Shown in pieces: positions 27,162 through 35,550 of a stretch of DNA of 64,000 nucleotides (position 1 is its first letter; each line of letters opens with the position of its first letter). A model generated the notes under the pieces. The model was not told where the DNA came from. It searched no databases and worked only from the letters and a program-made list of their open reading frames with translations. Origin of the DNA: Bosea sp. AS-1 (GTDB lineage Bacteria; Pseudomonadota; Alphaproteobacteria; Rhizobiales; Beijerinckiaceae); contig NZ_CP022372.1 in assembly GCF_002220095.1 (NCBI RefSeq), positions 1,956,501 through 2,020,500 on the forward strand, given 5' to 3'. The position numbers and the translations under genes are program-made.

Positions 27162-28037
27162 ATGGCCGCAGCCGCTTGCTCCGCCGGACTCGATACCGGG
27201 TTCGCCACGCTCGATTTCGGGCAGATGATCGTGCTCGGGCTGGTTCAGGGCGTCAGCGAGCTGCTGCCGATCTCGTCGACGGCCCATATGCGCGTCGTGC
27301 CGGCACTGCTCGGCTGGCCGGACCCCGGCTCAGCCTTCTCGGCACTGATGCAGCTGGCCGCGCTGGCCGCGGTCGTGAGCTATTTCAGGCGCGATGTCGG
27401 CAACATCGCAAGCGGAGCGCTCGTTGCGCTACGCACACGTCAGTTCACGACGGGGCCGGGCCGGCTGGCATTCGGCATCGTCATCGCGACGATCCCGATC
27501 GTCGTGGCCGGTATCGCGCTCGCGCCGCTGCTCAATCGCTGCGGCTCGCCGCTGCGCTCGCTCGCGGTGATCGGCGCCACTTCGCTCGTAATGGCGTTGC
27601 TGCTGGCGGCGACGGAGTGGTTCGCGCGCCATCGCCGCACGATGGAGCAGGCGAGTCTGCGCGATTTCCTGCTGGTTGGTCTTGCCCAGGTCGGCGCCCT
27701 GATCCCCGGTGTCTCGCGCTCCGGCTCGACATTGACCGCGGCGCTCGCGCTGGGCTTCAAGCGGGACGAGGCCGCGCGATTGTCGTTCCTGCTCGGCCTG
27801 CCGGCCATCGCTCTGGCCGGGCTGAAGGAGGCCTGGGAGATCGCCAAGGTCGGCATCGACGCTCATGCCGTGGCGCTGCTGGCCGTCGGCTTGATCGCGG
27901 GTTCACTCGCGTCCTTCGCCGCGATCTGGGGCTTGATGCGGTATCTGGAGCGGATGTCGAGTTGGGTCTTCGTGATCTACCGGGCCGGGATGGGCATCTT
28001 CCTGCTCTGGGCGGTCGCGACCAGCTTACTCGGTTGA
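27162..28037 (+). CDS. uppP: Undecaprenyl-diphosphatase UppP (BacA family)
   Basis: Integral membrane phosphatase that converts undecaprenyl diphosphate to the monophosphate for recycling of the peptidoglycan lipid carrier; overproduction gives bacitracin tolerance. The 291-residue protein has the two catalytic motifs: GLVQGVSELLPISSTAHM (glutamate-rich motif) and GVSRSGSTLTAALALG (PGxSRSG motif). Seven to eight membrane segments are visible. The ATG at 27162 is chosen; an upstream in-frame ATG adds 14 polar residues without a ribosome site. It is followed after 8 bases by a small exported protein gene. Confidence 0.92.
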   Translation: MAAAACSAGLDTGFATLDFGQMIVLGLVQGVSELLPISSTAHMRVVPALLGWPDPGSAFSALMQLAALAAVVSYFRRDVGNIASGALVALRTRQFTTGPGRLAFGIVIATIPIVVAGIALAPLLNRCGSPLRSLAVIGATSLVMALLLAATEWFARHRRTMEQASLRDFLLVGLAQVGALIPGVSRSGSTLTAALALGFKRDEAARLSFLLGLPAIALAGLKEAWEIAKVGIDAHAVALLAVGLIAGSLASFAAIWGLMRYLERMSSWVFVIYRAGMGIFLLWAVATSLLG

Positions 28038-28045
28038 GACAGGTC

Positions 28046-28444
28046 ATGCCCGCTAAAACAACGGCTGGCGTGAGCGGCCGGAAGGCGCAGCCACGCGTGA
28101 AGGGCCGGTGCAGCAGGCAGGCGGCGCTGGTTCTCGTCCTGCTGTGGGTGTCGGTTCGGCCCGCGCTACCGGGACCGGCTGTGGATTGGCGCTTCTGCTA
28201 CGCCGGCTCGGAGCGTGACCGCCGCTTCTATCTCTCGCAACCGTTTCTGTCCGCCACGCCCATGGAAGCCATCGAGCAGCAATGGCTCGTCTGGCTGTCC
28301 CTGCAGGCGCTGCAATACGAGACGACCGGGTGTCCTCGTGGAGCCGAGCGCGCGGCGATCGAGGATTCGATCGCCGCGGCCATCCGTTACAATGCGCGGC
28401 AGGGCCGCAGCGCGGTCAAGCTCGACTGGAAGCCCGCTTCGTGA
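28046..28444 (+). CDS. Small exported or anchored protein of unknown function
   Basis: A 132-residue protein with a basic N terminus (about 20 residues rich in Lys and Arg) and one hydrophobic segment (QAALVLVLLWVSV). The rest is a compact soluble domain containing FCYAGSERDRRFYLSQPF and two cysteines (FCYAG and TGCPRG) that could form a disulfide outside the membrane. It follows uppP by 8 bases and is probably co-transcribed. I do not recognise the family. The next gene converges on it. Confidence 0.62.
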   Translation: MPAKTTAGVSGRKAQPRVKGRCSRQAALVLVLLWVSVRPALPGPAVDWRFCYAGSERDRRFYLSQPFLSATPMEAIEQQWLVWLSLQALQYETTGCPRGAERAAIEDSIAAAIRYNARQGRSAVKLDWKPAS

Positions 28445-28472
28445 TCGCTGCCGTGTGCCGCCGTCTGCGACG

Positions 28473-29768
28473 TTATCGCTGTCGTTCCCGCAGCGCATCG
28501 GCGGCCTGATAGCGCCAATAGGTCAGCTGGACCGCGGCGGTGCCGAAGGGGCCGCCGTTCCAGACGAGACCGAACGGAGCGAACAGCCTGTAGCGGTCGT
28601 TCTCGCCGCGGATCGCTTCCGCGATGACCGTGCCGCCTGCCGCCGTCGTGTTCATGCCGTGACCGCCGAAGGCCGTGCAATACCAGACGCCCGGCCGGTA
28701 TTGTCCGATCTGCGGCATGAGATGCCGCGCATAGGACATCAGCCCCGACCAGGCGAGCTCGACCTTGAGCTTTTCGAGCTGAGGGTAGGTGGTGACCATC
28801 TCGTGACGCAGCAGCGCAGCGACATTGCGCGGCTCGGTGGTGCGGGTGGTGATCCGTCCGCCCCAGAGGATGCGCGAACCGCCCTCGACCAGCCGGTAGT
28901 AATCGCCCGCGCGCCGGTCGTCGCCCACCCCGGCGCTGGTGCGGATGGCTTCGCCGATCAGCTCCGGCGCGGCTTCGGTCAGCAGCACATAGGTCGCGAT
29001 CGGCAGGAAGGCGCGTTTCAGGGGCGCGAACAGGTTGCCGGTGTAGCCGCCGGTGGTGAACAGCACCTGTTCGGCCTCGATCGTCGCCCGCGCCGTACGC
29101 AGTCGCTTGATCGGTCCGTCGAGCTCGGCAGCGAGGACCGGCGAGCCTTCGTGGATCGTGCCGCGCAGCCGCGTGATCTCGCGGGCGAGGCCGCGGGCAT
29201 AGTTCAGCGGGTGGAAATGGAAGGCGTCATCGTCGGCAAGCGCGGCGTGATATTTCGGCGAGCTCAGCAGCGCGCGTGTCGCTTCCCGGTCCAGATAGCG
29301 CAGATTGCGGCCGAAGCGCTTCTCCTGCGCGTCGCGCTCCTGTTGCAGCGCGGCGCCGCCATCATGGCGCACGACCCGCATGATGCCGGGCGAGGGGGCC
29401 GCGTCGACGATGCCGAGACTCTCGATATTGTGCCGGACGATGTCGACGCCTTCCATGGTCAGGCGATAGAGCTCATCGGCCTGGTCGCGTCCGGCCTGGC
29501 GCTCGATGGCGGCGAGCGAGGTGGCGTAGCCGGGGCTGACGAAGCCGCCATTGCGGCCCGAGGCACCCCAAGCGATGCGCTCGGCCTCCAGCAGCACGAC
29601 CGAGCGGCCGGCGCGCGCCAGCTCGAGCGCTGCCGTCAGGCCGGCGAGCCCGCCACCGACAATGCAGACCTCGGTTTTGATCGGCCCCTCGGCCGGTGGA
29701 TAGCTTTCGCCTGAGGCGAGGGTGCGGCGATAATAGGTGTCGATATAGGACGGTGAGGCCGCGCTCAT
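28473..29768 (-). CDS. FAD-dependent amine oxidase/dehydrogenase, PuuB/DadA type
   Basis: A 431-residue flavoprotein of the DAO family. The dinucleotide-binding motif VCIVGGGLAGLTAALELARAG begins about residue 34 and is followed by the FAD contact SGRNGGFVSPG, typical of gamma-glutamylputrescine oxidoreductase PuuB and its relatives. The C-terminal FAD contact is FGGHGMNTTAAGG. Such enzymes oxidise amines or N-methyl amino acids. The start is the ATG at 29766-29768. It diverges from a peptide-family binding protein that could deliver its substrate, but the substrate is not known. Confidence 0.85.
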   Translation of the reverse strand: MSAASPSYIDTYYRRTLASGESYPPAEGPIKTEVCIVGGGLAGLTAALELARAGRSVVLLEAERIAWGASGRNGGFVSPGYATSLAAIERQAGRDQADELYRLTMEGVDIVRHNIESLGIVDAAPSPGIMRVVRHDGGAALQQERDAQEKRFGRNLRYLDREATRALLSSPKYHAALADDDAFHFHPLNYARGLAREITRLRGTIHEGSPVLAAELDGPIKRLRTARATIEAEQVLFTTGGYTGNLFAPLKRAFLPIATYVLLTEAAPELIGEAIRTSAGVGDDRRAGDYYRLVEGGSRILWGGRITTRTTEPRNVAALLRHEMVTTYPQLEKLKVELAWSGLMSYARHLMPQIGQYRPGVWYCTAFGGHGMNTTAAGGTVIAEAIRGENDRYRLFAPFGLVWNGGPFGTAAVQLTYWRYQAADALRERQR

Positions 29769-30099
29769 GGCTGGGCCGCTTCCTTCGGCCAGCAATCCTT
29801 CGCCCGCGCTTTCCAGGCGATGCCGGCGACCGGCTCAGACATGGGTGTTCGCTTCATCGTCGGTACGGCCCCGCTCCCCTTGGGCGATTCGGGTCGATTG
29901 TTAGTAAATGGGCGGGCGGGATGCCAGCGCAGGCACCGCCTCACGGCAGGCCGTTGCCGCATGAGTGCCCTGCAGGAAGCACAGCAGCAGACCGCCGAAG
30001 CAACTGGACGCCTGTAGCTGCCCATGCATTGCTGGCGCGCCAACAACAATACGGCACAGCGATGCCGGGCATTCCTGATGATTCAGGTGGAGGGAACCC
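29769..30099. other. Intergenic region between divergent oxidase and binding-protein genes
   Basis: This 331-base stretch lies between two divergent starts and should hold both promoters. I see no convincing coding frame, RNA gene or strong palindrome in it. GTGGAGGGAACCC just before 30100 is the ribosome site of the binding-protein gene. Confidence 0.5.
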
Positions 30100-31887
30100 A
30101 TGAAGGAAGAGGAAATCCGCGGCTTGGTCGCGGATGTGAAGGACGGCACGCTGTCGCGACGTTCCTTCATCCAGAGAATGGCCGCCGTGGGCATCACGGC
30201 GCCGATCGCAAGCCAGATCCTGGCCTGGAACGACGTGGCGATGGCCGACGCCACGGTCAAGTACAAGCCGACCAAGGCCGGCGGAGGCGGCGCGCTGAAG
30301 ATCCTGCTCTGGCAGGCACCGACCCTGCTCAACCCGCATTTTGCCGCGGGCACCAAGGACCAGATCGCCTGCCGGGTATTCTACGAGCCGCTCGCCGGCT
30401 GGGACAAGGAAGGCAACCTGATCCCGCAGCTTGCTGCTGAAATCCCGACCAAGGAAAACGGCGGTCTCTCGGCGGATGGCAAGAGCGTGACCTGGAAGCT
30501 GAAGCAGGGCGTGAAGTGGCATGACGGCAAGCCGTTCACCGCCGATGACGTCGTCTTCAACTGGGAGTATGCCGCTGACCCCGCGACCGCGGCCTACACC
30601 ACCGGTTCCTACAAGGACATCAAGGTCGAGAAGGTCGACGACCATACGATCAAGGTCGTCTTCAAGGATCCGACCCCGTTCTGGGCCGACCCCTTCGTCG
30701 GTGTCGTCGGCATGATGATCCCGAAGCACATCTTCGCGGACTACAAAGGCGCGAAGTCGCGCGAGGCGCCGGCCAACCTGAAGCCGGTGGGCACAGGCCC
30801 GTACAAGTTCGTCGAGTTCAAGCCGGGCGATATCCTGCTTGGCGAGCGCAATACCGCATATCATGTCGCGAACCAGCCCCAGTTCGACACGCTCGAAGCG
30901 AAGGGTGGCGGTGACGCGGTCTCGGCGGCGCGCGCTGTACTGCAAACCGGTGAATATGACTATGCCTGGAACCTGCAGGTCGAGGACGAGGTCCTCAAGC
31001 GCATGGAGACAGGCGGCCGCGGCAAGGTGGTGGCGGTTCCGGCCGGTGACCTCGAGTTCATCACGCTGAACACGACGGATCCGTGGACCGAGGTCGACGG
31101 CGAGCGCTCCAACGCCAAGACCAAGCATCCGACGCTGAGCGATCCCAAGGTGCGCGCGGCGCTGAACCTGCTGATCGACCGCGACTCGATCGAGAAGTTC
31201 ATCTACGGCCGGGGCGGCACAGCGACGGCGAGCTTCGTCAACGAACCCAAGCGCTTCAAGTCGACCAAGCTGAAATACGAGTTCAACATCGACAAGGCCA
31301 ACAAGATCCTCGACGAGGCTGGCTGGAAGAAGGGTGCGGACGGCGTCCGCGAAAAGGACGGCAAGAAGCTCAAATACGTCTTCCAGACTTCGATCAATGC
31401 CCCGCGCCAGAAGACCCAGGCCATCATCAAGCAGGCCTGCCAGCGCGCCGGCATCGAGCTCGAGCTGAAGTCGGTGACGGCTTCGGTGTTCTTCTCGTCG
31501 GACGTCGCCAACCCCGACACCTATACCAAGCTGTACTGCGATATGGAGATGTATACCCAGACGCAGCCTCAGCCGGATCCGGAGCGCTTCCTCAACCAGT
31601 GCGTCTCCTGGGAGATCGCCAGCAAGGAGAACAAGTGGCTGGGCCGCAACGTCTCGCGCTACACCGACCCTGAGGCTGACAAGGCCTACAAGGCGGCGCA
31701 GACCGAACTCGACCCAGCCAAGCGCGCCGCGCTGCTGATCAAGGTCAACGAGATCTTCTGCGAGGCGAATGTGTTCTTGCCGATCATCTCGCGCACGGTT
31801 GTCGGCGCTGCGGCCAATAATCTGACGGCCGATATTTCGGGCTGGGAGGTCACCACCTGGAATCTCGCGGCCTGGTATCGCGACTGA
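30100..31887 (+). CDS. ABC transporter substrate-binding protein, peptide/opine family 5
   Basis: A 595-residue extracytoplasmic solute-binding protein. The N terminus contains a twin-arginine motif, LSRRSFIQRM, and a hydrophobic stretch, with cleavage expected near the alanines around residue 50. Family 5 landmarks are YEPLAGWDKEGNLIPQLA, VTWKLKQGVKWHDGKPFTADDV and AARAVLQTGEYDYAWN. Peptides, opines or similar amino compounds are the usual ligands. No permease or ATPase gene follows; a strong hairpin ends the unit, so this is an orphan binding protein. The divergent amine oxidase suggests an amine-containing ligand. Confidence 0.9.
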   Translation: MKEEEIRGLVADVKDGTLSRRSFIQRMAAVGITAPIASQILAWNDVAMADATVKYKPTKAGGGGALKILLWQAPTLLNPHFAAGTKDQIACRVFYEPLAGWDKEGNLIPQLAAEIPTKENGGLSADGKSVTWKLKQGVKWHDGKPFTADDVVFNWEYAADPATAAYTTGSYKDIKVEKVDDHTIKVVFKDPTPFWADPFVGVVGMMIPKHIFADYKGAKSREAPANLKPVGTGPYKFVEFKPGDILLGERNTAYHVANQPQFDTLEAKGGGDAVSAARAVLQTGEYDYAWNLQVEDEVLKRMETGGRGKVVAVPAGDLEFITLNTTDPWTEVDGERSNAKTKHPTLSDPKVRAALNLLIDRDSIEKFIYGRGGTATASFVNEPKRFKSTKLKYEFNIDKANKILDEAGWKKGADGVREKDGKKLKYVFQTSINAPRQKTQAIIKQACQRAGIELELKSVTASVFFSSDVANPDTYTKLYCDMEMYTQTQPQPDPERFLNQCVSWEIASKENKWLGRNVSRYTDPEADKAYKAAQTELDPAKRAALLIKVNEIFCEANVFLPIISRTVVGAAANNLTADISGWEVTTWNLAAWYRD

Positions 31888-31910
31888 GCGGTTGCGCTTT
31901 TGCAAAGGAC

Positions 31911-31934
31911 GATCGGCCCCATCCGGGGCCGATC
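31911..31934 (+). terminator. Strong hairpin after the binding-protein gene
   Basis: GATCGGCCCC and GGGGCCGATC form a perfect 10-base stem with the loop ATCC, 23 bases after the stop codon. There is no T tract, but position and stability suggest transcription termination or 3'-end protection. Confidence 0.7.
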
Positions 31935-32007
31935 GCGCAATCCGATGTGCGAAGGTTTCGCGGGAACCAGTCCTGAGCCGACGCGTAGGCGCTGCGGAGC
32001 GCGCGGG

Positions 32008-32085
32008 TTAGCCGGTCCGTGTCCAGCGCAGGAACGCCGAGAGGCGCAGCAGGGCGTTGATGACAAAATTCAGCAGGTACACCAT
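32008..32085 (-). CDS. 25-residue hydrophobic membrane peptide
   Basis: A very short frame on the minus strand, ATG at 32083-32085 and TAA at 32008-32010, preceded by GGAGG with a 7-base spacer. The peptide begins MVYLLNFVINALL, continues with RLSAFLRW and ends in a basic tail TRTG, so it is a single amphipathic or transmembrane helix with positive charges at its C end. A 6-base hairpin (CCACGA/TCGTGG, 32110-32127) lies just upstream. No neighbour is co-directional. A toxin-like or small regulatory membrane peptide is possible, but nothing identifies it. Confidence 0.5.
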   Translation of the reverse strand: MVYLLNFVINALLRLSAFLRWTRTG

Positions 32086-32497
32086 GGGCGTCCTCCAGGT
32101 ATCAGGAGCCCACGAATATGCTCGTGGCGCTTTTAGCTTTGTTGACGCGGTGCAAGCTGCTCCGACAAATCCCGCGATCGACGAGGCCCAAGCCTTGTTG
32201 ATGTGATGGATCATCCAGCCGCTCCGCTGGATCGTCAATCGCAAGCCCTTTCAAAGACAGCCATTTCCGAAGCAGAACCCACTTGCCGCAATGGCGTGGA
32301 GGGAAGGATCTGTTCGTCAGCGGTTTTCCGCTCTGTCCGGCTGTGGCGAACCTTAAGGCTGGGCGGTGAGCTCCGACTGGACTTCCTGCGTCGGTCATCG
32401 GAATGTCCGATGGCACAATCGCTTTCTTCCGTTTCCGAACTCCGTCGCAGTGATGGGAAACCGCCTTCCTCCGTTCGAAACCGGAAAGAAGGCGAAC
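32086..32497. other. Intergenic region upstream of the SDR gene
   Basis: This 412-base stretch contains no frame I can support. Two hairpins are visible: CCACGA/TCGTGG at 32110-32127 and ATCCAGC/GCTGGAT at 32213-32232 with a 6-base loop. The second may end a leftward transcript or belong to the leader of the small peptide gene. AAAGAAGG before 32498 is a weak ribosome site for the SDR gene. Confidence 0.45.
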
Positions 32498-33226
32498 ATG
32501 GCAGATACGATCTCAAAGGTTCTCGTCGTTGGCGGCAGCTCGGGCATGGGGCTCGCGCTGGCGAGGCGCTGCCTTGACCAGGGCGCGCAGGTGATCATTG
32601 CCGGGCGCGACGCGGACAAGCTGGCGCGCGCCCGGGAGAGCCTCGGCGCTCATTCTCAGCTGGAGGCCGTTGCGGTGGACATCACCCGCGAAGCGGAGGT
32701 CGGGGCGTTGTTCGACCAAGTCACCGGGCTCGATCACATCGCCTGCACCGCGGCCGACATCCAAGGCTCCTACGAATTGCTGCCTGCACTCGATCTCAAG
32801 GCGGCGCAGCGGGCGATGGAAAGCAAGGTCTTCGGCCCGCTGCTGCTGGCGAAATACGGCGCACCGAAGCTGCGGCCGTCAGGCTCCATCACCTTCACCT
32901 CCGGTATCGCAGCTTATCGACCGTTGCCGCGCGGCTCGGTCGTGGCGGCGATCAATGCGGCGCTGGAGGGGCTCGTCCGGGCGCTGGCGGTCGAGCTGGC
33001 CCCGATCCGGGTCAATGCGGTCTCGCCCGGCTGGGTGGATACGCCGATCTGGGCCTTCGTCGCCGGTGACCGGAAAGGCGAGATGCTCGACGGCATGGCC
33101 AGGCGCCTGCCGGTTGGCCGGGTCGGCCGGCCCGCCGATATCGCCGAAGCGATCGCCTTCCTGATGGGCAACGGCTTCACGACGGGGACGGTGCTGCATG
33201 TCGAGGGCGGGCATCGACTGGTCTGA
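32498..33226 (+). CDS. SDR-fold protein with degenerate active site
   Basis: A 242-residue short-chain dehydrogenase/reductase fold. The nucleotide-binding glycine motif GGSSGMG (12-18), the Asp61-Ile pair and the C-terminal VNAVSPGWVDTP loop are normal. The catalytic YxxxK is absent: after Ser135 the aligned positions read V149 and N153 (SVVAAINAALEGL). It therefore probably binds NAD(P) but is not a classical dehydrogenase, or uses another catalytic residue. The start is the ATG at 32498. The 3' end overlaps the converging LysR gene by 50 bases. Confidence 0.82.
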   Translation: MADTISKVLVVGGSSGMGLALARRCLDQGAQVIIAGRDADKLARARESLGAHSQLEAVAVDITREAEVGALFDQVTGLDHIACTAADIQGSYELLPALDLKAAQRAMESKVFGPLLLAKYGAPKLRPSGSITFTSGIAAYRPLPRGSVVAAINAALEGLVRALAVELAPIRVNAVSPGWVDTPIWAFVAGDRKGEMLDGMARRLPVGRVGRPADIAEAIAFLMGNGFTTGTVLHVEGGHRLV

Positions 33227-34115
33227 CGATCGGCCCCCATTGCTCTGCCGCTGCCAGAAAAAGCTTCAGTGCTGGCGGCTGGACCCGGCGGCGGCGCCAG
33301 ATCAAGGCGAGCGGCGCCTTGTCGAGATAGCCCGGCCAGGGGAGTTCGGACACCTCGCCCGTCGCAAGCAGGCCGGTCACCGCCATCCGTGGAAGCAGCG
33401 CCTTGCCGCCACCGCCGGCGACGAGCCGTCCGATCGCGGCAATGCTCCCGACTTCGGATGCAATCGCCGGAGGCGCGAGCCCGGCCTCGGCAAAAGCCCT
33501 GTCGAAGAGGTGGCGATAGATGCAGCCGCGTTCCGTTGCGATGAAGCGCGACGCGCCGAGGGCTTCGAGCCCGGAAGCTTTCGACGTATTGGCGGTATCG
33601 GGCGGTCCGATGAGGACAAGTGGTTCAGTCGCGACGATGCGCCGGCCGAGGCGTCCGTCGAGGGGCTCCCTGTCGAAGCAGAACGCGGCATCGAGCGCGC
33701 CGCGTGCGACGGCCTGGAGCAACTCGCCGGTGCCGGCGATCTTCAAGTGAACATCGATGCCGGGCTGGCGGCGCTGAAAATCGGCGAGCCATCGCGGCAG
33801 CCGCGCCGCGCCGATCGTTTCCAGCGCGCCGATGGTCAGGGCCTGCGCTTGGGAGCCGGTCGCGGTTTCCACGGCCGCGCGCGCCTCGTCGGCAAGGGAG
33901 AGCAGGGCTTCGGCGTAGGGCTTCAGCGTTTCGCCGGCTTCGGTCAGGCGCAGGCCTTGCCGCGTCCGTACGAAAAGCGCGGTGCCCAGCTCGGTCTCCA
34001 GGGATTGGATCTGGTCGCTTGCGCTCGATTGGGCGAGGTGAACCTCTTCGGCGGCCCGCGTGATGTTCTGCGTGCGCGCCGCAGCCAGAAATGTCCTGAG
34101 GATTCTCGGATGCAT
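33177..34115 (-). CDS. LysR-type transcriptional regulator
   Basis: A 312-residue regulator. The N-terminal winged helix (residues 1-60) reads ILRTFLAAARTQNITRAAEEVHLAQSSASDQIQSLE; a linker helix follows, then a periplasmic-binding-like effector domain from about residue 90 (ALTIGALETIGAARLPRWL). It converges on the SDR gene and overlaps its last 50 bases, so its C-terminal tail (about 17 residues, RPRHAAPSPS) may be a recent extension. It does not diverge from an obvious target; targets unknown. Confidence 0.88.
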   Translation of the reverse strand: MHPRILRTFLAAARTQNITRAAEEVHLAQSSASDQIQSLETELGTALFVRTRQGLRLTEAGETLKPYAEALLSLADEARAAVETATGSQAQALTIGALETIGAARLPRWLADFQRRQPGIDVHLKIAGTGELLQAVARGALDAAFCFDREPLDGRLGRRIVATEPLVLIGPPDTANTSKASGLEALGASRFIATERGCIYRHLFDRAFAEAGLAPPAIASEVGSIAAIGRLVAGGGGKALLPRMAVTGLLATGEVSELPWPGYLDKAPLALIWRRRRVQPPALKLFLAAAEQWGPIVRPVDARPRHAAPSPS

Positions 34116-34370
34116 GCTATGGCCAGCTTATCGGCTCGCGATGCCTCGGCAAGGGAAACCGGCGCAGTTGGCGACAGTGGAGAGAAGGGCTGCGCCGCAG
34201 CTTCTGTGCACAAGCCCGGAGCGTGGTGTAAGCCTGAACCTCAGCGGCCGCCGATTCCGTCATCTCGCCTTGCCGATCGCTGCGATCAGCCATGATCGCA
34301 GCGTCGCCTCCGCGAGCGTGAGGGTCGAAGGTTGCGGCGCCCATTCGAGCATCGAGGCTACGACCGCAGC

Positions 34371-34853
34371 ATGACCCTTTCCATCCGTCCCGCCCGCCCT
34401 GGCGAAGCCGGGCTCGTGCTGAGCTTCGTCCGGGAGCTGGCCGAATATGAGAAGCTGCTGCACGAGGTCGTCGCCAGCGAGGACGACATCGCGGAATCGC
34501 TGTTCGGCGAGAGCCCTCGCGTATTCTGCGACATCGCCGAATGGGACGGCGAGCCGGTCGGCTTCGCGCTCTGGTTCTATACCTACTCGACCTTCAGGGG
34601 ACGGCACGGCATCTGGCTGGAGGATCTGTTCGTGCGGTCGGGGCAGCGCGGGCGCGGCATCGGCAAGGCGCTGATGGCGCAGCTGGCGAAGCGCTGCGTC
34701 GATGAAGATCTGCCGCGCCTCGCCTGGTGGGTGCTGAACTGGAACGAGCCCTCGCGGGTGTTCTACCGCTCCATCGGCGCCAAGGCGCAGGACGAGTGGA
34801 CCGTGAAGCGGCTGGAGGGCGAGGCGCTGGCCAAGCTCGGCGCGGCGGGCTGA
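34371..34853 (+). CDS. GNAT acetyltransferase, diamine/thialysine acetyltransferase-like
   Basis: A 160-residue GCN5-family enzyme. The stretch WFYTYSTFRGRHGIWLEDLFV and the acetyl-CoA loop RGRGIGKALM (motif A, Q/RxxGxG/A) match spermidine/spermine or thialysine N-acetyltransferases (SAT1-like). WNEPSRVFYRSIGA is the conserved C-terminal segment. The likely reaction is transfer of acetyl from acetyl-CoA to a polyamine or lysine analogue, inferred from family. The start is the ATG at 34371. It is followed after 7 bases by folA. Confidence 0.87.
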   Translation: MTLSIRPARPGEAGLVLSFVRELAEYEKLLHEVVASEDDIAESLFGESPRVFCDIAEWDGEPVGFALWFYTYSTFRGRHGIWLEDLFVRSGQRGRGIGKALMAQLAKRCVDEDLPRLAWWVLNWNEPSRVFYRSIGAKAQDEWTVKRLEGEALAKLGAAG

Positions 34854-34860
34854 GCGAACG

Positions 34861-35391
34861 ATGGCCGCTCTTCCTCTCGTGCTCGTCGCGGCCATCGCCG
34901 ACAACGGCGTGATCGGCAACGACAACCAGCTGATCTGGCGCCTGAAGACCGATCTCAAGCGCTTCCGCCAGCTTACGACAGGCTGCCCCATCATCATGGG
35001 GCGCAAGACCTATCTCTCGATCGGCAAGCCGTTGCCCGGGCGCCAGACGATCGTGCTGACGAGGGACCGCGGTTTCGCAGCCGATGGCGTTCATGTCGCG
35101 CATACGGTCGGCGAGGCGCTGGCGCTGGCGCAGAGGCTCGGTGCCGAGATGAGAGCCCATGCAGTCATCATCGGCGGCGGCACCGAGGTCTATGCGCAGA
35201 TGCTGCCGATGGCCGACCGGCTGGAGCTCACGCTTGTCCATGCGGCTCCTGCAGGCGACGCGGTTTTTCCGCGCTGGGACAAGAGCGCGTTCGTCGAGGC
35301 CGTGCGGGAGGACCATTCCGCCGATTCCGACAACCAATATCCCTTCAGCTTCGTGACCCACCGCCGGCGGGAAGGGGCTGGGCGCGGCTGA
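34861..35391 (+). CDS. folA: Dihydrofolate reductase
   Basis: Reduces dihydrofolate to tetrahydrofolate with NADPH; target of trimethoprim. The 176-residue protein has VAAIADNGVIGNDNQLIW with the Met20-type loop, LKTDLKRFRQLTTGCPIIMGRKTY (the acidic Asp that protonates substrate and the NADPH-binding GRKT) and IGGGTEVYAQML. It is close behind the GNAT gene and is followed by a perfect hairpin. thyA, its metabolic partner, is elsewhere in the window and not in the same operon. Confidence 0.95.
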   Translation: MAALPLVLVAAIADNGVIGNDNQLIWRLKTDLKRFRQLTTGCPIIMGRKTYLSIGKPLPGRQTIVLTRDRGFAADGVHVAHTVGEALALAQRLGAEMRAHAVIIGGGTEVYAQMLPMADRLELTLVHAAPAGDAVFPRWDKSAFVEAVREDHSADSDNQYPFSFVTHRRREGAGRG

Positions 35392-35461
35392 TCGCCGCTT
35401 TATCATTCGTCATGAGTGGCTTGCGCCGTTGACGAATTCATGGCCCATGACCAAGTGAAGC

Positions 35462-35484
35462 CAGCGTCTCTCCCGGAGACGCTG
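35462..35484. terminator. Perfect hairpin between folA and hflK
   Basis: CAGCGTCTC (35462-35470) and GAGACGCTG (35476-35484) form a 9-base stem with a 5-base loop, 70 bases after folA. It lacks a T tract. It may end the GNAT-folA transcript or sit in the hflK leader. Confidence 0.5.
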
Positions 35485-35550
35485 ACAATTGGCCGCCATT
35501 CGCCTATGGCTCGGCTTTAAGCAAAACGAACGAAAGGGAACGGCCCAGGT

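Noticed and set aside
32008..32244. A longer 78-residue reading of the small peptide frame
   Set aside because: The upstream extension has no ribosome site, contains an Ala/Ser/Thr-poor random-looking segment, and the internal ATG has an ideal GGAGG spacing.
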